Part shown: piece after piece, positions 35,084 to 45,911 of the stretch
How the letters are laid out: each line of letters begins with the position of its first letter
Numbering within the stretch: the stretch's first letter is position 1
Assembly (NCBI RefSeq): GCF_002585305.1
Contig: NZ_NUNF01000002.1
Coordinates: forward strand, 23,523-87,522
Direction of reading: 5' to 3'
From: Bacillus sp. AFS037270
GTDB taxonomy: Bacteria > Bacillota > Bacilli > Bacillales_B > DSM-18226
DNA length: 64,000 bases
The notes under the pieces: model-generated
Seen by the model: only the letters and a program-made list of their open reading frames with translations
Databases searched by the model: none
Told to the model about the DNA's origin: nothing
Made by a program: the position numbers and the translations under genes

Positions 35084-36550
35084 TTAATCGATTTCAAAAT
35101 GAATGTGTTTTGTCTCACAATATTCATTTAATCCATCAATACCGCGGGTACGTCCTTGACCACTTTGCTTATAACCGCCAAATTCAGCTTCTGGGAAGTT
35201 CCTGTTGTACGTGTTAATCCATACGGTACCTGCTTTAATTCCTCTCGACATTTTCATCGCTCGGTTTAAATTGGTTGTCCAGACACCTGCAGCAAGTCCA
35301 AAATCGGAATCATTGGCCATGGTGAGTGCTTCTTCATCATTAGAGAAAGACTGAATAGCTAGAACCGGTCCAAAGATTTCCTCCTGCACGACTCTAGAGG
35401 ATGACGACAGTTCATCGATAATAGTTGGTGCTATAAAAAAGCCTTTATCATATTCCCCACCTGTTAAGCGGTAACCGCCTGTAACGATTTTTCCTTCCTT
35501 ACGTCCCATTTCGATATAGTCTGTCACGATATCCAACTGACTTTGCGAAATAACTGGCCCCATATCCGTTGTTTCAAGAATTCCATTCCCGACCTTCAGA
35601 TTCTCCGCATATTGTTTTAAGCCGGCAATCACTTCATGTTTAATAGATTCATGGACTAACAATCGAGAACCGGCCATACAAATCTGTCCGGCGGTGTTAA
35701 AGATCGAGCGGCCTATCAGAGGGATTGCCTTCCTTAAATTTGCATCTGCAAATACAACATTGGGCGATTTTCCACCTAGTTCTAATGCCAGCTTCTTAAT
35801 ATTGCTTGTTGCCATTTCCATGATCGTCTTACCTGTGGAAGTATCTCCAGTGAAGCTGATCATATCGATCTTCTTGCTTGTTCCCATCGCTGCACCTATT
35901 GATCTTCCAGGTCCAGTCACAATGCTAACTATCCCTTTGGTGAAATCAGGAACTTGGTCAATGAGTTTGAAAATTTCCACTGAAATAGCCGGTGTGAGAC
36001 TTGCCGGTTTAACAATTACACCGTTACCAGCTGCCAAAGCAGGAGCTAATTCCCGAACCATCAAAAGGGCCGGCCAGTTCCATGGGCTGATAATTCCAAC
36101 TACGCCAATCGGCTCTTTTGCAATAACCCCAAAATTTTGCGATTCAAGCTGAATCGAGCGCCCAAATACGGTCCGGGATGCACCGGCAAAGTATTTTAAG
36201 GTATCAATACAACCCGCAATCTCGCCTCGGGATTCATTGATGGTTTTCCCTTGCTCGATCGTTAAAACTCTTGCAAGATGCTCCTTGTTCTCTTCCATTT
36301 TTTGAGCTAAACCTAACAAAGCGTTGTAGCGGCGCTTCGGATTATAGCCCCAGTCACTAGTGTTAAACGCATGAAAAACGGTATCAATTGCATATTCCAC
36401 ATCCTGAACCGTTGATTTTTGCGCGTAGCCCACCACTTCACCAGTAGCCGGGTTTTTTGATTCCAATAATTCTTTTGAAGAAGATTCCGTCCATTCCCCA
36501 TTGATGAGATTATAATATGTAGTCTGTTTTTGATCGATTAATGTAGACAT
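35084..36550 (-). CDS. NAD(P)-dependent aldehyde dehydrogenase
   Basis: A complete ALDH-superfamily enzyme, about 488 aa. Catalytic residues are visible: the Glu in LELGGKSPNVVF and the Cys in FNTAGQICMAGSR, with NPWNWPA-type and SFTGDTSTGK nucleotide-binding stretches and a C-terminal EFGGYKQSGQGRTRG. The start is MSTLIDQK, behind AGAGGAG; the longer frame has no site. It lies 31 bp after ubiX and 30 bp before the alcohol dehydrogenase gene. It oxidises an aldehyde of unknown identity to the acid, perhaps the product of the UbiD decarboxylase or of the alcohol dehydrogenase. Confidence 0.9.
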   Translation of the reverse strand: MSTLIDQKQTTYYNLINGEWTESSSKELLESKNPATGEVVGYAQKSTVQDVEYAIDTVFHAFNTSDWGYNPKRRYNALLGLAQKMEENKEHLARVLTIEQGKTINESRGEIAGCIDTLKYFAGASRTVFGRSIQLESQNFGVIAKEPIGVVGIISPWNWPALLMVRELAPALAAGNGVIVKPASLTPAISVEIFKLIDQVPDFTKGIVSIVTGPGRSIGAAMGTSKKIDMISFTGDTSTGKTIMEMATSNIKKLALELGGKSPNVVFADANLRKAIPLIGRSIFNTAGQICMAGSRLLVHESIKHEVIAGLKQYAENLKVGNGILETTDMGPVISQSQLDIVTDYIEMGRKEGKIVTGGYRLTGGEYDKGFFIAPTIIDELSSSSRVVQEEIFGPVLAIQSFSNDEEALTMANDSDFGLAAGVWTTNLNRAMKMSRGIKAGTVWINTYNRNFPEAEFGGYKQSGQGRTRGIDGLNEYCETKHIHFEID

Positions 36551-36580
36551 ATCCCTACTCCTCTCATGTCCATTCATTTA

Positions 36581-37156
36581 TCATTTTTCTATCGGATGTT
36601 CCATACCTGACCATCGCGTAAATAAATTAGCTTCAAGATCAAATTGATCAAGTGCTTTCTGAACACTTTGATTTACAATATCATCAATTGTTTTAGGTAA
36701 ATGATAGAAAGACGGAACCGGCGGAAGAATCACTCCTCCCATTTGGGTAACGTTCATCATATGTTGGATATGCCCAAGATGTAAGGGCGTCTCACGTAGA
36801 AGAAGCACCAGCTTTCTGCGTTCCTTTAACTGAACATCTGCCGCCCTGGTCAGCAATTCATTATTAAAACTATTAGCGATACCGGCCAGTGTCTTGATTG
36901 AGCATGGTGCGACTATCATTCCTTTTACTTTAAAAGAACCACTTGAAATAGCGGCCCCCAAATCACGATTTTCATATACCTCTGAAGCCATTCTATAAAC
37001 ATCCTGAAAACGATAATCTGTTTCGTACTCGATCGTTTTCCTGGCTGTTTCACTGATTACAAGGTGAACTTCCACCCCCAGCCGGTACAATGCTTCCACG
37101 GTGCGAACGCCATATATAGCACCGCTCGCACCGGAAATACCCACGACCATTTTCAT
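36581..37156 (-). CDS. ubiX: UbiX-type flavin prenyltransferase
   Basis: Makes prenylated FMN from FMN and dimethylallyl (pyro)phosphate for UbiD-family enzymes. The 191-aa protein opens with VVGISGASGAIYG, followed by VAPCSIKTLAGIA and RKLVLLLRETPLHLGH, all typical. AGGAGG precedes the ATG by 9 nt. Its partner UbiD is about 6 kb away at 29058-30440 in a separate sigma-54 operon, an unusual separation in which co-regulation would be through the shared activator. Confidence 0.93.
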   Translation of the reverse strand: MKMVVGISGASGAIYGVRTVEALYRLGVEVHLVISETARKTIEYETDYRFQDVYRMASEVYENRDLGAAISSGSFKVKGMIVAPCSIKTLAGIANSFNNELLTRAADVQLKERRKLVLLLRETPLHLGHIQHMMNVTQMGGVILPPVPSFYHLPKTIDDIVNQSVQKALDQFDLEANLFTRWSGMEHPIEK

Positions 37157-37185
37157 GTTTATTCACCTCCTGTAGTTTACAAGAT

Positions 37186-38547
37186 TTAGAAGTTTCCTTT
37201 TGTCTCTGGAATAATGATACTTCCAATTATGAAAATCAAATAGATTCCAACAAGGAAGCAAGCCAGCGCAACAGGAATGCCACCAGTTACACTACTAACC
37301 AAGGAAACGAATGTTGGCATGATTCCGCCAAGTGCAAATCCTGTGTTCCAAGAGATACCAGTACCAGTGGAACGGATAGCTGTTGGGAAGCGCTCATTCA
37401 GAAAGATCATAACAGGTGCGTATCCGGCATTGCCTAGTCCTGAAAACACAATCGCATAAAACGCAATAGCTGAGATACTTGTAGCATGTCCCAATCCCAA
37501 TCCCAGCACCGGAAGCGCAATAACATTGATAACCCCGATAATTAAGAAGGTTTTCTTTCTTCCAATTTGATCGCTTAAATATCCCAATGCGATCGGTGTA
37601 ATAATGGCCACAACACTAGCTCCCATTAGAATAAACGATGCTGTTGTAGGATTAATTTTGTTAACCATCTTCAAGAGTGTAGGAAGGTATCCGGATGTTA
37701 AATAGTAACCGGCACCACCACCAAAAACAATCATCAAGTTGACAAAAAATACGGAGCGATATTTTGTAAAAATAATCTTAACAGGCGATTTTTCAAGCTC
37801 TGGCTGTATTTGTACAGTCTTCTTGTTTTCCTTTTCTTTCTTCAATTGCTTCCATAGTGGAGATTCTTCTAGTGATTTAAATACAAAGATCCCCATGACC
37901 GAACTTAAAATTCCCGAGAAGAACATGACTCTCCATCCCCAGCCGTTAAATGCCTCGCCTGGAAAAAGCTGTGTAACAATAAGATAGACAATCGATGCAA
38001 ATAATGCTCCCAAACCTGCACCGCCGCCGCCGATCAGACCTGACATCGTTCCGCGCCACTTAGCTGGAACAGATTCGGTACCGATTGTATGCGTAGATGC
38101 AACAACGCCACCGACAAAAACCCCTTGAACTATACGGAGGACAAGGAAAATGATTGAAGCGGCAATACCAATTTGATCAACAGTAGGCAGAAGACCGAAT
38201 GAAGCAGAAGCCAGTCCGACACCAATAAATGCTACAGTCATTGCACCCTTTCTTCCGTGCTTATCAGCATAAGCACCAAAAATGGCGGAACCAAGCGGAC
38301 GGACAATTAATGTTACCGCAAAAGATGCGTAGACAGCTGCCAGTGAAAGCACCGGGACATGGGAAGGGAAAAACACTTGACCAACAACAGGAGCGACATA
38401 AAGAAGAATAAATAAATCAAAAAGATCGAGTGACCATCCTAATACAGATGCAATAGAGGCCTTTATCATTTGACTATTACTAACACCTGTTGTTGGACTT
38501 GAATTTGGATTACTTGCTAAATTTGAAGAACTAGACAAATTAGACAT
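37186..38547 (-). CDS. MFS transporter, metabolite:H+ symporter type
   Basis: A 453-aa permease with about 12 membrane segments and MFS signatures: YADKHGRKGAM between helices 2 and 3, RIVQGVFVGG in helix 4 and SDQIGRKKTF in the second half. Overall it resembles the carboxylate (aromatic or sialic acid) H+ symporters. A long Ser/Asn-rich N-terminal tail precedes helix 1. It has a strong GGAGG and leads the ubiX-ALDH-ADH-symporter run. It may take up the acid substrate of the pathway. Confidence 0.82.
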   Translation of the reverse strand: MSNLSSSSNLASNPNSSPTTGVSNSQMIKASIASVLGWSLDLFDLFILLYVAPVVGQVFFPSHVPVLSLAAVYASFAVTLIVRPLGSAIFGAYADKHGRKGAMTVAFIGVGLASASFGLLPTVDQIGIAASIIFLVLRIVQGVFVGGVVASTHTIGTESVPAKWRGTMSGLIGGGGAGLGALFASIVYLIVTQLFPGEAFNGWGWRVMFFSGILSSVMGIFVFKSLEESPLWKQLKKEKENKKTVQIQPELEKSPVKIIFTKYRSVFFVNLMIVFGGGAGYYLTSGYLPTLLKMVNKINPTTASFILMGASVVAIITPIALGYLSDQIGRKKTFLIIGVINVIALPVLGLGLGHATSISAIAFYAIVFSGLGNAGYAPVMIFLNERFPTAIRSTGTGISWNTGFALGGIMPTFVSLVSSVTGGIPVALACFLVGIYLIFIIGSIIIPETKGNF

Positions 38548-38652
38548 ATTTTTTCCTCCACATTTTCATCATTTTGCTACGATTACAGAGCAATCCTATG
38601 AATCCGGTTTCATTTTTAAAAATTCTTGTTGGAGAGGATGTTCAAAAGGGGC

Positions 38653-38700
38653 AGACCCCCAATACATAATAAGTGAACGTTTACTGTATATTGGGGGTCT
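38653..38700 (-). terminator. Hairpin after the LarA-like gene
   Basis: AGACCCCCAATA and TATTGGGGGTCT form a 12-bp stem around a 24-nt loop, followed on the minus strand by GCCCCTTTTG. It is a weak terminator or processing signal separating the ferredoxin/LarA-like pair from the MFS gene. Confidence 0.55.
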
Positions 38701-38729
38701 AGGGTGACCCTTCGTTTTTTGAATAATCA

Positions 38730-40157
38730 CTATGCGTTGACCAAAATGCCTCTTTGCTTTAGCCATTTTGGCATTAGGATGTTATCGACTTTGTCGCTGA
38801 CACTTGGTGCGACTTCCATCAGATGATCTGCCAAGGAGCGGCTCACATTGATCCCGCCAACGGCACCGTCAAATACGATGACTTTGTCTGTTCCTGTTGT
38901 TTTATAGGCAAAGTTCATGGAATCATGTAAGTTATCCGCTACCATCGCGTATTTCATATACTCGATGTTTTGCGAATCATGTTCAAACAGGTCTGCTTGT
39001 TCTTTTCCAACTACCAGCGTTGGCACCTGCTGAGAGAAGAATGCACTCGGATATCCGATCCACGCGTAGTTATGAACGACCATCTTAATAGCTGGATTGA
39101 CTGGTTTTACATCTGAAACGAGCGGTTTTCCGTCTCTGCCGTACATCGCTTCCGCATACCATGTATACGGTGCGAGTCTCTCATCGAGATCAAACAAATC
39201 GCAGTTGGCCCCAACAAAGTTACAGTAAATAACCCCTGCCGAGAATACATATGGCACCGGACATGGGAAGTCCAAACCAACGATACACTCATCAATTTCG
39301 CCTAACAGCTGGAACACTTTACCGTAGTGACGTAAACCACTAAGGGTAATGACATCGTTAATCTTGTACAGGTCATTATCTGCCTCGACGCTGATGACAC
39401 CACTTGGAGACATGTTGAGGAACACAGCTCCAACGAACTTGCTTTGTACAAACTCTGATTCAAAGATAGCCCGAGCAGTGAAGTTAGCTCCGCGCGGTCC
39501 TAGGTTTTGATGGTAAGTCGACCGAGTTTCAATCCGCGCATAAGACATCCCAAACGGCTTCACCGCACGGTCTACCTGGCGGTGGAAGTGAACCTCACGC
39601 ACGTCACTGTTATGAACGTGAATAATCCAAGTAGCATCATACGTCCATTTCAACCCGTAAAGCGTCCCGATTTCCGTTTCGATCGGAATGCCCTCATCAA
39701 TTGGGGCCATTCCTCTTGCTCTATCAAAATGCTTATTCAACTCAAAACGTTTAATATATTCTTCCGTCTCTCTAAAGCGCAGACCCACGCCTGCACGTAA
39801 ACGAACTTCCCTGGCGCCTGTACGCTGCTTAACTACGTCATAGACTGTTTTTAATAATTCGGCATACGGTTCTCCGCCCAGAAGCGTAAATCCATGGTGA
39901 GAAGCCAAGATATTCACCGTATGATTCGGCTGGATCATCGACAGATCAACTTTTTCGAGTGCTGCCTCAGCGTGGCGGCGGATTGAGTAGATTCCTTCTG
40001 GACTTGGATAAATGACATCCGGAACATCCGGGAACAATTCGTTTAGCATCAGTGAGGTCATCTCTGGAAGCTCAGCAAAACGGTTTTTCACCAATGATGG
40101 GTCGATACCATATCGTGATGGCCGTGGATTAAGTGGTTTAATTGGTGCTGGGTACAT
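38730..40157 (-). CDS. Divergent LarA-like, probably nickel-pincer-cofactor-dependent enzyme
   Basis: A 475-aa protein I assign to the LarA superfamily by fold pattern, not overall identity. Residues 80-140 read like the LarA N-domain (strand ending LASHHGF, then VRLRAGVGLRFRETEEYIKRF). His190, Lys200 and His216 reproduce the spacing 10 and 16 of LarA His174, Lys184 (cofactor anchor) and His200 (nickel ligand). At the place of LarA catalytic His108 stands Leu126, and at substrate Arg75 stands Phe90, so chemistry and substrate should differ from lactate racemase. The start is MYPAPIKP, with GGGGAGG upstream; its ATG overlaps the ferredoxin stop (TAATG). Ni-cofactor genes and sigma-54 control nearby support the call. 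Confidence 0.72.
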   Translation of the reverse strand: MYPAPIKPLNPRPSRYGIDPSLVKNRFAELPEMTSLMLNELFPDVPDVIYPSPEGIYSIRRHAEAALEKVDLSMIQPNHTVNILASHHGFTLLGGEPYAELLKTVYDVVKQRTGAREVRLRAGVGLRFRETEEYIKRFELNKHFDRARGMAPIDEGIPIETEIGTLYGLKWTYDATWIIHVHNSDVREVHFHRQVDRAVKPFGMSYARIETRSTYHQNLGPRGANFTARAIFESEFVQSKFVGAVFLNMSPSGVISVEADNDLYKINDVITLSGLRHYGKVFQLLGEIDECIVGLDFPCPVPYVFSAGVIYCNFVGANCDLFDLDERLAPYTWYAEAMYGRDGKPLVSDVKPVNPAIKMVVHNYAWIGYPSAFFSQQVPTLVVGKEQADLFEHDSQNIEYMKYAMVADNLHDSMNFAYKTTGTDKVIVFDGAVGGINVSRSLADHLMEVAPSVSDKVDNILMPKWLKQRGILVNA

Positions 40158-40822
40158 TACTTTTCCTCCCCTTTCACTTGAAGTTGACAAGTTGTACTTG
40201 ATAATGGAGCGTTACGCAACTTCTCCAGGAATTCAATATCCTCATCAAAATGGAAACCGCGTTTCGAATATTTCTCTTTTACTTCGTCCGGAATACTCCA
40301 AATAGTCGGTGTTTCTCCATACCACTGGTAACGGCCTTTAGGAGCTTCGAGTTCAATACCTGCTGATTTCAGCATGCGAATGGCCGGCTGGAGGCATTCT
40401 ACCGTACAACCTGTACGCAGGCCGGTTCTTTGTGAGATTTTATCCGGTGTATCCGCTCCTTGAAGAATGGCCGCAGCTACCTCGTCGGCACGTGTACTAG
40501 TACAATAGCAAACAATTTGCTCCGGGTGTAAATGGGCATCATAACAAATCTTTTGTACTTCTTCATAGTTTGATAGGCTAATATCCACGCCGATCATACG
40601 AGACTCTTCCAGATTGGTCATCTCAATCGCATCGAACGGACAGCGCTGTTCACACGCCGTACAGCCCGTACAATTTTCCTCCTCGACCACAGCCAGCTTT
40701 TTATGCTTGGTTCCTGGCACAGGTTCCATTGTAATTGCTAAAGTCGGACAAACTTGAGAACAAATTTTACAGCCGGTACATTTGTCATTCAGAATTACCG
40801 CCAACGAATTAATTAAGCGCAT
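40157..40822 (-). CDS. Ferredoxin-like protein with two [4Fe-4S] clusters and a BFD-like [2Fe-2S] domain
   Basis: The N-terminal bacterial ferredoxin domain has two complete CxxCxxCxxxC(P) motifs (Cys15/18/21/25 and Cys51/54/57/61). A BFD-type domain follows with Cys105/Cys107 and Cys139/Cys143, the pattern of a [2Fe-2S] site. About 65 C-terminal residues have no recognised domain. An upstream GTG overlaps the ribosome binding site, so I start at the ATG giving MRLINSLAV, 8 nt after AAAGGAG. It is the first gene after a sigma-54 promoter and is translationally coupled to the LarA-like gene, suggesting that the two proteins work together, for example by passing electrons. Confidence 0.88.
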   Translation of the reverse strand: MRLINSLAVILNDKCTGCKICSQVCPTLAITMEPVPGTKHKKLAVVEEENCTGCTACEQRCPFDAIEMTNLEESRMIGVDISLSNYEEVQKICYDAHLHPEQIVCYCTSTRADEVAAAILQGADTPDKISQRTGLRTGCTVECLQPAIRMLKSAGIELEAPKGRYQWYGETPTIWSIPDEVKEKYSKRGFHFDEDIEFLEKLRNAPLSSTTCQLQVKGEEK

Positions 40823-40867
40823 ACATTTCACTCCTTTGGGAATTACATCACAATGTCACTTATATAC

Positions 40868-40885
40868 TTGCAAGTATTGTGCCAA
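40868..40885 (-). promoter_or_regulatory. Sigma-54 promoter of the ferredoxin/LarA-like operon
   Basis: The minus strand reads TTGGCACAATACTTGCAA, a perfect sigma-54 element nearly identical to that at 30637-30654. The expected start is near 40857, only about 35 nt before the ferredoxin start codon. Confidence 0.93.
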
Positions 40886-40947
40886 TTTAGATTTATTTAA
40901 AATATGCGACGATTGGCGGTTCCATCCCTGACAGTGGTGCCATAAGG

Positions 40948-40989
40948 TTCCAATATGGAAATTTTTTCGTTCCAAAAAGTTTCCGTGTT
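40948..40989. promoter_or_regulatory. Putative enhancer (UAS), copy 3
   Basis: Contains TTCCAATATGGAA (40948-40960) and CCAAAAAGTTTCC (40972-40984), then another GTTTCC half-site. It aligns base for base with 30719-30760 and starts 63 bp upstream of the sigma-54 element. Confidence 0.7.
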
Positions 40990-41130
40990 TCCAATACTCG
41001 GATAAGGTTTAAACAGGTAGCTTAGGAGAGTAGGAATCTTGAAGTGGTTTGGTATAGGAGAAGATAGATTCTTGCAAAGGAACTCATCAATGAATACAAC
41101 CTTACTAAAATATTACTAAAACTTCAAAAT

Positions 41131-41172
41131 AAAAAAGAGACGCATGAACCAAACTTTTCATGCGCCTCTTTT
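41131..41172. terminator. Terminator after the endo-galactanase gene
   Basis: AAAGAGacGCATGA pairs with TCATGCgCCTCTTT, with A/T runs on both sides. It ends the gene at 41179 and also insulates the sigma-54 region to its left. Confidence 0.83.
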
Positions 41173-41178
41173 TATATC

Positions 41179-43626
<2,448 letters not shown>

Positions 43627-43677
43627 CTACCCTCTCAAGTTTTTTATGACTATAGCAACATCTTTGCTAAATCACCA

Positions 43678-43691
43678 AGTAAACGTTTCCA
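43678..43691. promoter_or_regulatory. cre-like (CcpA) site upstream of ganB
   Basis: AGTAAACGTTTCCA matches the cre consensus TGWAANCGNTNWCA at most positions (first base differs, one degenerate position weak). It lies between ganA and ganB. Confidence 0.55.
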
Positions 43692-43716
43692 CAAAACTGT
43701 AAAACTATCAATCTAT

Positions 43717-43758
43717 AGAAAAGACACCCACTCAAAATAACGAAATGGATGTTTTCTA
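43717..43758 (-). terminator. Imperfect hairpin after ganA
   Basis: AGAAAACATCCA on the minus strand can pair, with a small bulge, with TGGGTGTCTTTTCT, which ends in a T-run. It is a plausible but imperfect terminator about 50 bp past ganA. Confidence 0.5.
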
Positions 43759-43805
43759 TTGGTTGGACAAATCAAGCGGGAAAAGCTCCCGCTCACAATC
43801 ATCCA

Positions 43806-45872
43806 TTAATTATTTCTTACTTTTTCCAGAATACGAACCTCATACGTTTCCAGAATCAGCTCACCTGTAAGCTCTTCACCAGTAACTAAATCTTTTACAT
43901 GGTCCTCCAGTACAATTGGCTGCTTCTTTTCCGTAAAATTCATAACGAAAATATAGTCATGTTTAGGAGCTTGTCTAACCTGGACCGATACGCCCTTTTC
44001 ATGTTTTACAGAAACTACAGGCTGCAGTACTAACTCATTAATTAGTTCCTGGTAAAATTCTCGATGAAACTCATCTTCTAAGCGGCCGCCAAGATAATAG
44101 GTTTTACCTTGATTATACTGATGGCTCGTAACCGCTGGGGTATTGGCATAAAAGTCTACCTTATATTGAGCTTCAGCCTTGGCAGTATCAAGTTCAATGA
44201 CAGTTGCATAATCTTTCAATTCATAGACCTGGCTGCGATAACTTACATAATTTTTATCACTTGGATATAAAGTATCAGTTTCAATTGGCTTCATCCCAAA
44301 CATCTCTTGCAAGTCCTTATGCCAGCCGCCAAGATAAGTTAAATCATGTTCATTGACAAGTCCGCTAATATAAGTCATAACCAATCTGCCGCCATTTGCA
44401 ACGAAGGTCTTTAAACGGGCAATGGTTTCTTCACTTACTAAATAAAGCATTGGAACAATCAATAATTTATAGGAAGAAAAATCTTGTTCTTTTGTAATCA
44501 CATCAACCGGAATATCCTGTTCCCAAAAGGTACGATAATGATCGACTAATGTTTGCGGATATCGCTTGGTTTCCAATCCAAACCCTTGAGCGTCATTTAG
44601 TGCCCAATTGCTTTCCCAATCATACAGGATCGCCACATCCGCCGGACGATTTGTCCCCACAACATCCGACAGCTTTTCTAATGTTTGACCAACTTTTGCA
44701 ACCTCTTTGAAAACACGATTTTCCGGACTATTATCATGATCAACCACTGCGCCATGGAATTTTTCCGATGATCCACGGGATTTCCGCCATTGGAAATACA
44801 TAACACTATCAGATCCATGAGCAACCATTTGCATTGATGCAAGCAAATGCATACCTGGACGCTTTGCTTTATTAACATTATGCCAGTTGACACCACTTGG
44901 GGTAGATTCCATTAATAAAAATGGCTTTTGCTTTAGACTGCGGTATAAGTCATCGATAAAGCCAACTCGCATCGCTAAATCTGCCGTACTTTCCCAATCA
45001 TTATGCCACGCAGGGTACGCATCCCAGCTGATGACATCAAGGTGTTTAGCAAACTTGCTATAGTCCAGTGCTTGGAATGGTATGAGTTCATGCGTGTCAG
45101 CCATAAAGTTTGTCGTAATCGGTATATCAGGTGTTAACTCCTTAATTGGGACAATTTCATTTTCAAAGAATGAAATGGTTTGGTCAGTGACAAACCTGCG
45201 CCAATCTAAGTTTAATCCGTGAACCATGCTCTCTCCGATTGGAGATGGGGATTCAATCTGTGACCAGTCACTGTAAGTATGACTCCAGAACGGCCCCCAC
45301 CAAGCATCATTCAAAGCTTTAAGATCATGATTGTATTTTTCTTTCAGCCAATTTCTAAAAGCATCTTGACATTTGTCACAATAGCATTCGCCACCGTACT
45401 CATTTGAGATGTGCCACATTAATAAAGCCGGATGATTACCATATCGTTCTGCCAGCAGTCGATTCATCCTCTGTGTTTTTTCACGATAAACTTCTGAAGT
45501 AAAACAGTGATTATGTCTTCCGCCATGCAATTGTTTTACCCTTGCACTATTCACACGTAATACTTCTGGATATTTCTGTGACATCCAAGCAGGACGTGCT
45601 CCGCTTGGTGTAGCTAGAATAACACGTCCGCCAATTCCATGAATGTTATTAAAAATCTCATCTAACCATTCAAACTTGTAAACTCCCTCTTCCGGCTCTA
45701 TTGCAGCCCAAGCAAAAATTCCAAGGGAAAAGGTATTCGTATGAGCTAGTTTCATCAATTTGATATCATCCGCTAATATATCTGGGCGATCTAACCATTG
45801 ATCCGGGTTATAGTCTCCTCCATGAAGCATGAAGTTCGCTTTCGTTGTATAGTTTTTTTCATGATTTGTCAT
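43806..45872 (-). CDS. ganA: Beta-galactosidase, GH42
   Basis: Intracellular GH42 enzyme (688 aa, no signal peptide) that removes galactose from imported galacto-oligosaccharides. The acid/base Glu is in MWHISNEYGG and the nucleophile Glu in LLMESTPSGVNW. A CYCDKCQ cluster matches the zinc-binding Cys site of the family, and a trimerisation/glutamine-amidotransferase-like domain follows. AAGGAG precedes the ATG. It is the last gene of ganSPQA, 39 bp after ganQ. Confidence 0.94.
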   Translation of the reverse strand: MTNHEKNYTTKANFMLHGGDYNPDQWLDRPDILADDIKLMKLAHTNTFSLGIFAWAAIEPEEGVYKFEWLDEIFNNIHGIGGRVILATPSGARPAWMSQKYPEVLRVNSARVKQLHGGRHNHCFTSEVYREKTQRMNRLLAERYGNHPALLMWHISNEYGGECYCDKCQDAFRNWLKEKYNHDLKALNDAWWGPFWSHTYSDWSQIESPSPIGESMVHGLNLDWRRFVTDQTISFFENEIVPIKELTPDIPITTNFMADTHELIPFQALDYSKFAKHLDVISWDAYPAWHNDWESTADLAMRVGFIDDLYRSLKQKPFLLMESTPSGVNWHNVNKAKRPGMHLLASMQMVAHGSDSVMYFQWRKSRGSSEKFHGAVVDHDNSPENRVFKEVAKVGQTLEKLSDVVGTNRPADVAILYDWESNWALNDAQGFGLETKRYPQTLVDHYRTFWEQDIPVDVITKEQDFSSYKLLIVPMLYLVSEETIARLKTFVANGGRLVMTYISGLVNEHDLTYLGGWHKDLQEMFGMKPIETDTLYPSDKNYVSYRSQVYELKDYATVIELDTAKAEAQYKVDFYANTPAVTSHQYNQGKTYYLGGRLEDEFHREFYQELINELVLQPVVSVKHEKGVSVQVRQAPKHDYIFVMNFTEKKQPIVLEDHVKDLVTGEELTGELILETYEVRILEKVRNN

Positions 45873-45911
45873 AATAATCTCCTTCTACCATTAGTTCATA
45901 CTCACGATTCA

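Noticed and set aside
38730..40157. Possible UDP/acyl transferase or unrelated hypothetical protein
   Set aside because: The N-terminal strand pattern, the His-x9-Lys-x15-His spacing and the lar context fit a LarA-like protein better, though this remains a pattern-based call.
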